Part shown: positions 47,775-59,800 of the stretch, one piece after another
Layout: every line of letters starts with the position of its first letter
Numbering within the stretch: position 1 is the stretch's first letter
From: Daldinia sp. FL1419
Lineage: Eukaryota; Ascomycota; Sordariomycetes; Xylariales; Hypoxylaceae
Length of the DNA stretch: 64,000 nucleotides
Assembly: GCA_025201765.1 (NCBI GenBank)
Contig: MU623358.1
Location: 186,001-250,000, forward strand
Direction of reading: 5' to 3'
Position numbers and translations under genes: made by a program
Notes under the pieces: model-generated
Seen by the model: only the letters and a program-made list of their open reading frames with translations
Databases searched by the model: none
What the model was told of the DNA's origin: nothing

Positions 47775-49116
47775 GGGTAACGATAGAAGTCGAGAATAAT
47801 AAGCTATCAGGTCATAGAGATAGTAAAAGAAGAGGTTGACAGAGGTCTACGTATAGCGGAAACTACGGGTTTTATAGGCGAATATCCAGGGGTAGACTAG
47901 AAAAGCTGGAAGTACTACCCACCCCTTCCAGCCGTGCCGTTGATTTCCGACAAGATCCTGTATACCATACCTACCTACATGAATACCTAGGTAATACGTG
48001 AGTTGTTGATGGTGCGTCCAATAAAGTGTACTTGGTTCTACAATAGACATCATTTTCAGCTATATAACTGATTAATAAAAACAACTAAAATTTATTAAAT
48101 TAATAAATATTTTATATAAATATTTTTAGTATTTAGATGTTATAATTTCTAAGGAAATTTATTAAGTTAAGTAGGTATATATATGCAGCTGGGCTATCAC
48201 ACATCACACATCACACCTCTGTTGGGGACGCGTTTAAGTGATCTCGATAGACCTAAACCATTGGCAGATTACGACTGATCTTTTGCTCTTACGGGATCAA
48301 GATCTGTAGTATATCATGTATCAGAGATGTTACTTACTGGACGTAACGTGATGGAGACGAATTCACTCCAACTACTCATACCACAAATGGAAGTATCCCT
48401 CGTTTCCCCACGTCATCATAGCCATCATGTGTCAATGAGACCTACACAGACTGGAACTTGTAACTTATAGTTATACAAAAGCAAAAAAAAAAAAAGAAAA
48501 AAAGAAAAAAAGAAAAAAGGAAATGGCTGAATTCGAACGGATGATGAAATAGGGTGAATCGAGCGTTAATATGAAGATGCGCACATATTGACGTATCCTA
48601 AAATCACAAGTAACCAATACGATGACCACACGGGACAGACACTGATGTGTAATATACCACTACTCCTCTGTCTTACCTCGGCTGTGCGTCGGCTAGGGAC
48701 CTTCGAGGATGAGAGCTCGTATTCAACCTGCTTCCGACGCCGGACACGGAGTTTGAGACGTAGTGCAGTGAAACAGGTTGCCCATAGACTTGATTCAGAA
48801 AGGACTACTCCGGAGCCAAAGTATGATGGGCAAGATGAGCATCAGATTCGTTAGTTCTAACAATATACGATATACGATATACGATATACGATAACTATGT
48901 CGTGCTTGGATACTCGAGCCGATTGCTCGCTTTTCAACAAGCTTCGCTCAAAAAGCTTCGCTGTATAATGCTAATAATACCTTGATACACACATGTCCAG
49001 CATGCTCAACATGTTACTCCGCACGAAACCTCCCAAGCAATTCCCGTTCGACCTTAGTCTTCAACCCCCTCCCTCCCCCTATTCTTTCCCAGCCGGCCCC
49101 TTCTGCCTCGCGTTCG
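47775..49116. other. Gene-free region with a small AT-rich patch
   Basis: 48058-48180 is strongly AT-rich and could be another small RIP relic. (GAAAAAA)-like tracts lie at 48484-48520 and ATACGAT repeats at 48864-48892. Open frames here show no recognisable product. Confidence 0.5.
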
Positions 49117-50239
49117 CTAACACTCTAGTCTTGCCGACAACAGAAAATCCATGTGTCTGGCAACACGTTCGGCGATGTTCCCGTTTGCCATGACCTCCTG
49201 CGAGCGTTCGCAATCCACGAGGAGAACCATCGCGTCTTGGATGCGTCTCCGCCAGAATTCCCAGCGATGCATCGTCAAGCCAGGGGGTGGATGCCTAGCG
49301 CCGTAGGTTTTCTAAAGCTCGAGTTCGTACAGCTTCCCATGGTAGAGAGTCGATCGGGGGTTTCCTGTTTGGTAGCCATTCCTTATTTGCAGCAACAGCT
49401 TCTCCCCGCAACAAATAACCCACTGCGCGACGGAGTTGAAAAGCCAGTCGCAGTGCTGGGCGTTGTTCCAGCTTGTTTCTAACGCGTCACGCATTGCGGA
49501 CACGAAAAATATAGGGTCGTCGATTACGTTAAGGAAGTACAGGCTCGAGGCAAAGTAGTGGAAGTGATAGTTTAAGATGGCGTGCTCACTCCGGCGAGGT
49601 TTAACTCCTCGACTGTCTAAAAAAAAAAATAATAATAAAATATTTAGCCCACTCCTCCCTTATAAGCTGTGTGCCTAAGGTATGGGCGTGCTTTTAGACA
49701 TGATATTGCCGCTCACCATAAGCAAAGATAAGACCCCATGTAACTTCTTTCTGTGATAACGGCGGCGGCCTGTTTAGTGGCGGGTGTAGATTCACGGCAC
49801 CGTTGAGTAGGTCGAATATGACGGCAAATGGGCTCCAAGCGCCGTCAGGGAAAGAGCTCGTGGAAATTTGTATCATGATGCCTTGAAATAAAACCTGATT
49901 TATAACGAGGTCTATTTTTAATATCGGCCTAATGCTTGACACGAGAATCGAGAAAGTGTCGAGGTCTTTTTTGTTTACGTATCGATGATGCTGTATAATA
50001 TTTGTAACGAAATAGAATAATAATTGGCCCGCGACGAATTCTCGATCATATAGATACCATTTCGCTTTTTTTCTAATAAAGATATGATCGGGTTTTTCAA
50101 ACGAGAGGGAGAAGTGTTCAGTCATATCGATATACTGATAAATAGGGTATTGGCAATATCGTAAGATCGTAGAGTAGAGCCGGCATTGGCGGTTATAAAC
50201 AAGCCGTACGGAATCTAGACAGAAGCAATATATCATCAT
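49117..50239 (-). CDS. Unknown protein, two-exon model with one in-frame TAG
   Basis: Exon A (49717-50239) ends FAYG at a gtgagc donor; exon B (49117-49616) begins after tttttag, and the joined frame reads LIFAYDSRGVKPRRSEHAIL. The frame is 341 codons including the final stop, with an internal TAG at 49312-49314 (ELEL-stop-KTYGARHPPPG). Coding texture is clear on both sides: VSAMRDALETSWNNAQHCDW before, and MHRWEFWRRRIQDAMVLLVDCE after. I do not recognise a family. The true 5' end may lie further upstream. Either a decaying gene or one where the TAG is decoded after mRNA editing; the evidence for a tryptophan at that place is weaker than in the kinase. Confidence 0.5.
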
Positions 50240-50783
50240 ATCGTACGTATAACAGTCCCTGTCCCGTGCTCCTTCTCAAAGTAAAGCCGCTGCCAACTCG
50301 GGTCATCCCTACATGGAAGACTGGACAATAAAATAAGGAACTGCAAGGCCGTCCCCAAGCTTTGATAGCGAGTACAAGAACGCTACTTGCCTTGGTTACC
50401 CGAACACGCGGTAGATATTTCCCCAAAGGAGGCAACGCATAATCTTGGACCTGGGATAGGGCAACAGGCACGATAGCCTGACTCGAACTTGAAATTTTTG
50501 AATTTTTATTGAATTATTCGTCAAATTCATGCATCAAGTGGAGGGCTTTCCCCTCAGATGTCTTCATAACGGTCCAAAGAGACCGACAGGACGTAATTCA
50601 CATGTAGACATCTCTCCTTCAATTCACCTTCCCATGTATGGTACATCCGTGCTGCTTGTCCCATATCGTACATGCACTGTAATCCGCTCTATAGCTCGAC
50701 GAATACACATTTATATCCTAAATCGGACGTTAGCCTTGTTTCTGATACGTAGACGGTTGGCCAAAGTCGAATTGTAGGGTATC
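50240..50783. other. Spacer between the unknown gene and TOM6
   Basis: A 92-codon open frame at 50193-50471 (-) is not supported by family or splice evidence. Nothing else is seen. Confidence 0.45.
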
Positions 50784-51035
50784 TCACGGTGGAAGAAGAT
50801 ATTCGCTCCAGGGACTAGCCAGAAAAGCTACCGCGGCCTAGGATATATTAGTTTCCGATTCTTACAAGTGAAGGTGATATGCCAGGAGATATGCCAGGAG
50901 ATATATCGCAAGGAAACATACGCCAAAAATTGCTACGCTGCGTACAACAGAAGCATTTTCGGGAGATGTGAAAGCTTCGTAAGTAGAACCAATGACGCCC
51001 TTGTTGGAACGGCCACCGACTCTCTTTGGTGGCAT
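50784..51035 (-). CDS. TOM6: Mitochondrial TOM complex subunit Tom6
   Basis: Exons 50922-51035 and 50784-50837 (84-nt intron, gtatgt..cctag) give 55 residues. The basic N-terminus MPPKRVGGRSNKGV is followed by the conserved YEAFTSPENASVVRSVAIFG, then AAVAFLASPWSEYLLPP, a single membrane segment with the typical C-terminus. Tom6 is a small tail-anchored subunit that stabilises the Tom40 translocase in the outer mitochondrial membrane. The intron contains a short tandem repeat of GGAGATATGCCA-like units. It is divergent from the gene at 51463, with 427 bases between starts. Confidence 0.92.
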
Positions 51036-51462
51036 AATAACGGAGTATATATCTAGTATATACGTGATAAGAGTAGATGTGCGCAACGTTGAATTAGGGA
51101 GTCTGGTCGTCTATCGATGATGTTATGATGTCGAATAAAAGGAAATAAAAGGAAATAAAAAAAAAATAAAAAATAAAAAAATATGGAGAATAAATTCAAG
51201 GCCGAATAAAATCCAAGCCACATGTACATACATTAGTATAACTATCAGCTTATCTATCATGGCTCATGCGCAGCTGACAGGCCAATGTCGTCACAAGGCT
51301 GAAGGCGATTACTTAACTTTCCCATTTCCCATTTCCCATTTCCCATCTTCCGTTTTCGCATATTCGCATTCATCCATAACGGATACCTTCACATATCCGT
51401 CTCCATGCGCGCAATACAATACTCAAATAATATAGTCTATACTCCAAGCACAACTCTTGAGA
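51036..51462. promoter_or_regulatory. Divergent promoter region, TOM6 / 51463 gene
   Basis: 427 bases between two start codons pointing away from each other, so it must hold both promoters. It contains A-rich tracts (51138-51182) and a tandem (CCCATTT)n run at about 51319-51345. Confidence 0.6.
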
Positions 51463-52799
51463 ATGGTTGAAACACCTAGCTCGGCTTACGGAAATGCCGG
51501 CGGCTTCCTACCGAACAGTCGCACCTCGTTACCTTCGCCCGCTCCCAGTACAGCTTCCAATCGAGCGGCCGCGCGCCTCCCGCACCCACGATCAAAACCT
51601 TTAGCTCGAGGTTCGAGGAAAGAGGATTATGCTAGGAATTACGTGTCCGACCGACTGTTACATATCTCGCGCCGATACGTCAAGAAGCATGGTATCCCGG
51701 ATCCCGCCGACGAGGTCAAGGGCTATAATGACATAGATGAACTGTGCAAAGATCTCGAAGAGGTTGTTGACGTACTCTGGTTTTCGGGAACTCGTACGTT
51801 ACGTCTCCGTTCCAATCTCCCCCAATACCTACGTTTCGGCAGTTTTCATTGACAGACATTCTAGCCAGTCTTCAAATACCGTACCTTTTAAACGTCGCGC
51901 TCGCCTTTAACACTTATTTACCATCCTTTCCCCCGTCACCGATACCTACATTCGCGCTCTTGAAGAAACTTGACCACTGTTTCGCAAGTCTTATAGTAGG
52001 CCGCGATATTAAATCACGGGATCCATTGCCGGGATTTCAAGGTGGCGAAAAGGGATTAACGAGAACTGATATGGTACGATGCAAAAGCCTCGCCGACGAA
52101 ACGCGCATGCTAGTCGCAATGATTATGAGCAACGAGCTAGACGTCGGAGCATACACAGACGACAGCGATGATGATAATGGAACCGCGAAGCCACTTACGA
52201 GACAAAATATCGCCGTTTCATTATCTACCGGCTTGGTACAGACGCCTATTCCGCATAACAGTAATAAAGAGCCCGAAGTCAAGTCTAAAGATATTATAGA
52301 CTTTGAAAACGACTCGGATTTAAGCGATGTTGAAGAACTGCGTCATGCTATACCCAAACGCAAATCCAGCACCGCCGGTTTAGAAGAGGAAGGATTAGAA
52401 GATAAAAAAAGGGTAAAGGTTGAGGAAGGACGGCGAAGCCCGATGCTTAGCGACGCGGCGCCGGTGGCTCAGAGTCCGGTTTCGAAACTTGATGGACCAG
52501 GTCCACATCAAGCCGACGGCAAGTTCCATTGGATGATAGACGACGACGACGACGACGATGATGATGATGAAGACTCGGATGACGAAGCGGCCTCGACTAT
52601 AAGAACTACTGCTGTTAATACTCCCTCCGCTCCTCTATCAGTGACGCAGACAGCTCCCGATATCGAAATGGATATAGGCGAGTTAAGTGAGGGTTCAGAT
52701 GAGGAAGCAGAGGAGTTCCGCCTAAACGTAGGTCAAGTATACGAAAAAACGCTCGTGGAGCTCGGCAAATCTCTAGGCGAGTCTATAGCAGATGACTAG
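51463..52799 (+). CDS. Conserved fungal protein of unknown function with acidic C-terminus
   Basis: Exons 51463-51793 and 51865-52799 (71-nt intron) give 421 residues. A globular N-terminal part includes EDYARNYVSDRLLHISRRYVKKHG, DIDELCKDLEEVVDVLWFSGTPSLQIPYLLNVAL and FALLKKLDHCFASLIVGRD. The C-terminal half is acidic and probably disordered, with a run of aspartates (about 52543-52570) and KRKSS/KKRVK basic patches that could act in nuclear localisation. The family is widespread in filamentous ascomycetes as far as I recall, but I cannot assign a function. The first in-frame ATG is 51463. Confidence 0.8.
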
Positions 52800-54183
52800 G
52801 AGAACATCTAGATTAAGACATTCCCAAAGACTTCAAGGCGTACGTTTCCACCGCGCCAGCAACCATTTCCCCTTTCCACGTGGAAATCCGATCTATCACT
52901 GTCCACGGAAACTATACCTAAAGAAGACGGCTTGTAAATAGTATGGGAGTCTTAGCTCTACTACAATAAACCAAAAGTCAGCAATAAATACATAGGTAAT
53001 CACGATAAGTTATTAAGTCAATTCAAATCATGTCCAAATGTCCCGCAAAAGAGGCAAACACGTATTTGAACAGGTATCATTAATTCCTGATTATAACCAA
53101 GTAAAATAAAATAAAAATAAAAATAAAAATAAGAGAGCGCTGGCTACTACTGGTGCTGCTGCTGCTGCGGAATAGCTTCTTGAGAACCTCGCAGGTAAGC
53201 GAATGCTTCTAAAGGAAATTGACGATAAAGCGATACACCACAACTAAATAGCAACCGCGGCGACGATACCAATTCCGCTCTAATAAATACACCGAGACAA
53301 CCCGCACAATAAACCCTAACTACACCGAATCCACGAACCTTCTACTCACGCCCGTGTCGCAAGGTGTAGATAGTATGTATAGCCAAGCTGGATCTCCCGG
53401 AACAACATTTGCCTCCCACGCCTACCCCCTTTTGTTTGTAGTGCTCCCAGATTCGATAAATAGAATATCAGTTGGCGAAACAAGTATTCCGTTGTTTGTC
53501 TGTTCGTTTCTAGTATGCAGAGGCGAGAAAGTGATTTTTAGTAAGTTGAGATAACCTACGCCCTCCACCTAGGTAGAAACGACTCGGATATACATATCAA
53601 TAAGAGCTCGTCGCCTCACACCACGATTGCAAGATCGAATATAGCAGTAGGCGAAAGGGATGTCCTATCGTAAGATTAGGCCAACTCCAAGCCCGTATGT
53701 GCTCGGATGAGTTTCGTTGCCTGACTGAACCGCTCATGTAAAGATAAAAAACCAAGTCAATGTAGACAAGAAAATACTAGCGAACCGGACGGCAGCAGGT
53801 GATTGAGGTACAAATCCTCCAAAAGAGTACCAGAATCAATCCTAGGTTCCCAAGATTAAGGCGCCTCTCACCAGAATCTCGCTAGTTTCGGAGACGAAGC
53901 AACCGAAAAGACAGCGGAATAAGAAGATGTGCCATACGAGCGGTATAACGAAACAACTAAAAACAATAAGTATGGTATGGTAGTCTAAGAGGAGAAAAAT
54001 CAACAGGCTTTTCAGTAGTCGTGTTTCGTGTCTGGTCCGCTGAGTTCGAATATCCGTCAGACCATGGCCATAGTCCAGATGCGAGCTTAAACAACCGATG
54101 AACGCCATGACATGCCCAAGTTAACCCAAACGTAGAGATGCTAAAGGATATCACTTCACACCGGCGAACTCAAGGACGCACTC
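52800..54183. other. Tail-to-tail gene-free region, 1.4 kb
   Basis: No gene is seen. AAAATAAAAATA tracts lie at 53105-53132 and a (CTG)n run at 53151-53168. Confidence 0.55.
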
Positions 54184-56847
54184 TTACTCCGCCCCAATCT
54201 CCCCGGGCCCTTCCATAAAGTTTGCATTAAAATCAAAGTCTCCGGCACCATCATTATTGTCGTGCAGGAAAGAATCAAAATCAAAATCCTGTAATACATC
54301 GCCAGTCTGCATAGGGTCTGCGAATCCCATGTTGAAGTCCTATATGATGTTTAGTGAAAATGCACCACTAGAATAAATTTTCAAGGTAGCTCACCATCCC
54401 ACTATTAGCATCTATACTAAACGCGTTCATTTGGGCCGGGTCTGGATGGGCCTGCGGTGCGGCAACTGGCGCAGGAGCAGGTGGGGGAGCCGATACGGGC
54501 GCATTAGCTGCTGGCTGAGCACCCACAGGCTGGCCGTTCTTATTGAAACTTGTCGAGGTGACTGGGGTAACAGGAGTGGGCGGCTCCGGCTCCTGAGTAG
54601 CTTCTGAGGCAGGCGTCGCACCCGCTGGCGGATTTGCCTTCTTCTGGGCGGCGGCCTAGAGAAACAATTAGTCAGGTACTATTAAGGCATGACATTTGTT
54701 TTCCCTGTGTATTATACTATATAGAAAAGCCATATGTGCGCCTACCTTGCTCTTAGCATTTTTAGTATCTTTCTTTTTAGGTGCGGCCTTATTGGATTGT
54801 TGAGGTGTAGGCGGGGCCGCATTGTTCTGTTGCGGCGATGCCGTTTGACGACCTGCACCAGCGTTGTTGACTGGCGGGGGGGCCGAAGGGGGTGGCATAG
54901 ACCGTTGTTGTGGTGTGCCCTGAACTTGTCCTTGGGGCCCTTGAGGTCCCTGAGGTCCCTGAGGCGCCATCGCATTTCCATTTGGACCTTGCCACTGCAT
55001 TGGGGGACCACCTTGAGCACCCTGCTGCGGCCTCATCATCTGCGGATTCATCTGACCGTTAAATGGCTGGCCGGGGTGCGAACTCGGGGGTCGCATGGCT
55101 CCACCATTGATTTGCGCAGCCACCATATTCGAATCCATTCCATTCATGTTCTTGAAGAAATGACCCTGCATATTCGGGTCCATACCATTTTGCACAAAAT
55201 TCATCTGGTTTGGCGAACCTCTTGATTGAGCGCCGTCTGTTAATGGCGATGGAATGTTAGCGGAATTCATCTGTGGTGTGTTGCGCTTCATTTGATCTGT
55301 TGGATTAGGCGAAGCTCCTGTGCGAGCTCCTTGAGCAGATGGGTCTTGGAAAGTCTGTCCATTGGGACCAGGGCCACCCGGTGCGCCGGGACCGCCGGGG
55401 CCAGCTCCATCCGTTCTAGCTATGCCGCCCATGCTATCTTGTTCCTGTCTAGCCATCATGAGCCGTTTTTTATTCTGCTGTTCTAGCAACATTAATTGCA
55501 TCTGATAATCCTGTAGGGCATGGTTACTACCACCCGCTCCCTGGGCGCCACCCGGAGCACCGGGCCTCACTACTCCGGCGGGGCCGCCCATCCCCTCTGC
55601 GTTATAGAGTGCCGTAATTGCAACGTCATTAGGACCACCCTGCATCATGGGTGATTGGCCCTGCGGACCACCAGCATTTGGCATCTGCTTGTTGGTTATT
55701 TGCTGGCCGTGATGTTGTTGTAAATTTTGCGAGTAGGTCTGAATAGACTTCGCCTGAGTTTGAGGCGGCTGGTTTTGGAAATTCTGAAGCTGTTCAGCGG
55801 ATAAATTAGCTGGGTTGATGCCGTTTGTTGAAAGCATATGCTGAGCTATAGCAGCATTTCTGGGTCCGTTGCCTACTTGTTGCCCTGGCATTCCTTGCTG
55901 TAGTCGTTGTCCATTAGGCATCATGCCTCCCTGTTGAGGGTTAAAAGGTCCCGACGCGTCTAGGCGTGGTCTCTTACTCGGCGACGGTGCGTTCTCGGCT
56001 TGGCCGGGAGAACCCGGTCGGTTTTGATTTCCGTCCATATTCGACCCGTCACGCTGCATCTGATTCTGTTTCGCTTGTTGTAGCATGTGCATGGCCTGGG
56101 GACTACAACTTGGTGTCAGCAAGTAGCTAGTAATTTATTTCATGCAATCTCCTGACGTACTTATTTTGGTTATTGGCCATGGCAGTCCTAGCTAGGTTTT
56201 GCTGCTTGGTATTAACCTGCATCCCATTGGGCATTCCCATCATGCGATTTTGGCCGTAGATATCCTGTCTCATGCCTCGTAGTATTGCTTGTTGCTCCGT
56301 CTGTCTCTGGCGGTTTTGTTGCTGGAGCAGTTAGCCTCGCCGTTCTTTTCAAATGGTTCTACGAAACACTTACTTGGGTATGGCCAACATATTGGCTTAC
56401 TTGAGGGCTGATGCCAGGCTTATTGCGTTGAGCGTAAAGCATGTCCCAAAATAAGCAAAACCACTCGTACAAAAAGCTGTTTTCGGCGGCCTGAGGGACA
56501 TTCGGTTGAGGCAGATCCGAAGGCCGCTTCGGGTCTATATCATCCTTACTATCAGTATCCATAGGATCGTCGCCTACACCATTACCCAGTACATTGCCAT
56601 TCTCGTCGCGGCGACGGCCGGGGCTCTCTTTGATAACGTTGAGCGTCTGTTCGCTCTTGAGCATTTGACGCGCGCAGTCATACATGCCTTCCCGGAGAAA
56701 GTAGTCATAGATATATGTGTTGAGGACCGTCCGGTTATTCCCTTGATTTTGGACTTGCTGCTGTGCTGCTAGCGTATTTGGTATCATTGGCGATGGGCCG
56801 CCAACGGGGCCGGCCAAGGGAATATTGGCCATATTCATGCTATTCAT
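54184..56847 (-). CDS. somA: LisH-domain transcription regulator, SomA/Som1/Flo8-like
   Basis: Five exons (56374-56847, 56161-56321, 54746-56108, 54395-54655, 54184-54339) give 804 residues. The LisH motif is at about residues 38-70 (TVLNTYIYDYFLREGMYDCARQML), followed by the conserved NGVGDDPMDTDSKDDIDPKRPSDLP and SFLYEWFCLFWDMLYAQR. The large middle is rich in Q, N, P, G and M, a likely activation region. The C-terminus is acidic (DFDFDSFLHDNNDGAGDFDFN), also activation-like. Fungal members act in the nucleus with LIM-domain partners downstream of cAMP-PKA in morphogenesis, adhesion and sporulation. All introns are GT..AG and phase-consistent. It is head-on to a very long gene-free stretch that probably holds its promoter and leader. 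Confidence 0.92.
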
Positions 56848-59800
56848 TAGTCAGTTTGTGGACAGACAAACGTCTGTCAGAGCCCGCGATATCCAGTCAC
56901 AAAGATAAGCTATCACCAGACAAATGCGCGTGCGTGTCGCGGTAACGGGGGCCGATTCTCGCGACCGTGAGGCTCGATTCTTGCTCTTGTAGGCCGTGCT
57001 ATGATGGTGGGATGAGTCAATCAACTGTATCGGGCACTCTTATCTTGGTCAGCGACGATGGGAAAAGCCGCCTAATAAGACAGAAACGAGTGCGCGTACT
57101 GGTAATAAATTGATTGAACAAGTCAGTGCGTAATGTCTGTCGATACGTTTCGAGAAAGGTATCTTAATATTGAATTTCGTCGTTCTTTTGCTAGACAGAA
57201 AATACTGATCAAGCAAGAATTTGAATCCTCTGAATACGCAAAAGGAGCGAAGAGGATGCGACCAGGTACGCGAGTACCTAAGGTGCCTTTGGTATACGAA
57301 GGCCAGAAATGAAAAAAACCGCGAATGAAACGGAAGGAAATGTTGGTATAAAGTATCGCGGGTGGCGGGAGTGTTAATAAGCAAGAAAAAAGACCAGTAG
57401 ATGAGAAAAGTGAAGGTTGTAGATGTGTGTCGGATTTTTTTCTGGTGCGACGGCGGTGATGGCGAAGATGAGTTAGTTTGTCAGTCGATTTTCGGTCGGG
57501 TGGTATGGGCGTGGTGGTCTGGTCGTGGCGGTGGTAGGTGCTGATAATAGTGGTCGTTATTGGGGGCTGGTGCTTAGTTTATAGCGAATGAGAGAGGGCG
57601 CCGGAGGGATTGACAGCTAATGGTTTTTTTTCTTTCGTCTTTTGGTCCCTTGAAAAAAAAACCCGAAAAAACCGAGAGAAAAAAAAACTCTCTTCTAGTG
57701 AACTCTTTTTTTGTATTATCTCCTTAAACGATAAACCAAATGACCTTAAATCTCGTTTCGAACGCGACAGATCAAAAAAGAATAAGGAGATGAGATAGAA
57801 AGACTGAGAGTAAAGGTCGTCGAAGCAAGATGAGATTTTGCGAGGATGGCTCGGGTCTTGGATCGATAGCCAACAGGATGGGAACTATGTTAGACCAGGG
57901 TGAGTAAAAAAGATGGGTAAGGTGCCTTTTTAGGTACAATAACAGCTTTAGGACAGCCCGGACAGCCTGACAGCTTAGGGATAGGTAAATACTGTATATG
58001 TAGAAAAAAGAATTTAAAAGGCTGCACTGTGTGCTTTTTTTTTTTTTAATTGATTGTATGCCGGTCTGCTGCTGGTTCTGCTGTATTGTCCGTCCTTGGG
58101 GATGGGGGCTGAAAGGCGCCTCACTCGCCTGCGTCCAGCACTTTTGGCAGCACTATTGCAGTGCAAATGATTCTACTCCTGTCGCGCGTACTCTCTTGTT
58201 TCTGATGCTTTAATACCTGTCCAGCCCCTTAAAGATGACAAATTCTCGTGTATCCTTTCAACGCGAGATTGTAGTGCTTCTGTGGTGTAGGAGAGAGCGC
58301 TAGCTTTCCTTTCACGACGAGAAGCCAATTATTAGGCGAATTCGAAATCGCGCACGGTGAATGCGACCCTGCAGACATTCAAAAGACTAACCGTAGGCAA
58401 TATCCAGAGATGCATAGGCACGCAAACAAAAAATAAACCCCTCCGAGTTAGAATTATGAGAGTATTGTTGCTGTATTGGTGGAATATTGGAAAAGAAGGG
58501 GGAAAGGGTTAGAAGAATTAAAAAGGATATAATTCTACGGAATCTGGGCCGAGAGCAGGCAAAGAGATATTTAAATAGTTGCGGGAAATTTGATGGCGAA
58601 TGTATAGTTGTTAGTAGCTATGGTTATGGTTGTGTGAGAAAGGTTAAGGTACCAGAGCGTAGTAGACTGTATATTAAAGGTTAGAGGCTAGGTAAGGTAA
58701 AAAAAATAAAAATAAAAAGAGGTAGGCACGTAAAGTAAGCTTTGGTTAGTATGGTGCACGGAGGGAATATGCTAAAGTAAATGCTAAGGTAAGGGACCCC
58801 CCTTCTCTCTGTGTGATTTTGGGCTCTTGGGGGTGATGAGGCGGAGGGAAAGATAAGACAGAAAGAAAACGCACAAGGCTCCTCTTTGCAACACCCACAA
58901 CGCGGTAGTGCAAAGAAGCGTGGTGCAAAAAGTCTGCGTAGAGTAGGTAAAGGTAGAGAGCGTAAAGAGCAGTTGCGAGGAGCTTGCAGAACGGGGGGAC
59001 TGGGGGGAATCGAAAAGTATGGGTTGAGACAGACGCGATGGAAAACCTTATGGGTCAGAGGTCCGATTTAGGCGCATATCTGAGAACGGAAGTAAGTACT
59101 AATTTAATAACCTTTTATAAGGACAATAAGGTTGATAAGCGGGGATTGAACAACACCCTTGATGTATCTTTCAGCGTATATTCCAGAACGCCTTCCCAAA
59201 ATTAATCTTGGCATCCTTCATGTCAATTTTGCAGCTCTAACAAGCATCGACCCTGATGTACATTAATATACATCACCTACGTGGTGATTTACATATATGG
59301 ATAAAAACCCATCCAAGTGCCTGCGATATACACTACCTATACACTATTATCAGCCATAAGCTTTAAATATCGGGCTCCCAATATTCAAAGCCGATTAAAT
59401 TTAATATATTTACAAGTCCTCGTAACTGGATTATAATGAAACAATAGTGTATAATTTGACTTTTTGAAGAAACAACCAACCTTCTCAAAGCGAGAATCTT
59501 ATTACATACATGTACATACCTCCGTACTTGAGGTATGTGCACGTAAGTAGTAGTAATAAGAACCAATCTACCAATTCGATAAGTTGCCCAGGTGGATCTA
59601 ATCCTTGTCTATATTCGTTTCTCTACATTATGACGAAGCCATAGGTTAAGATCAACTTCACCTTCTTCTTTCTTCTTCATAACGGATCGAAATAATGATT
59701 TGATATATTAGTTTTGCCAATCCCGGCCCGTTTATCAAGTTTACATGATTTCGCCGCAGAGCTCCTAGGCGAATTGACGAGAATATCTAGCAAATAGATA

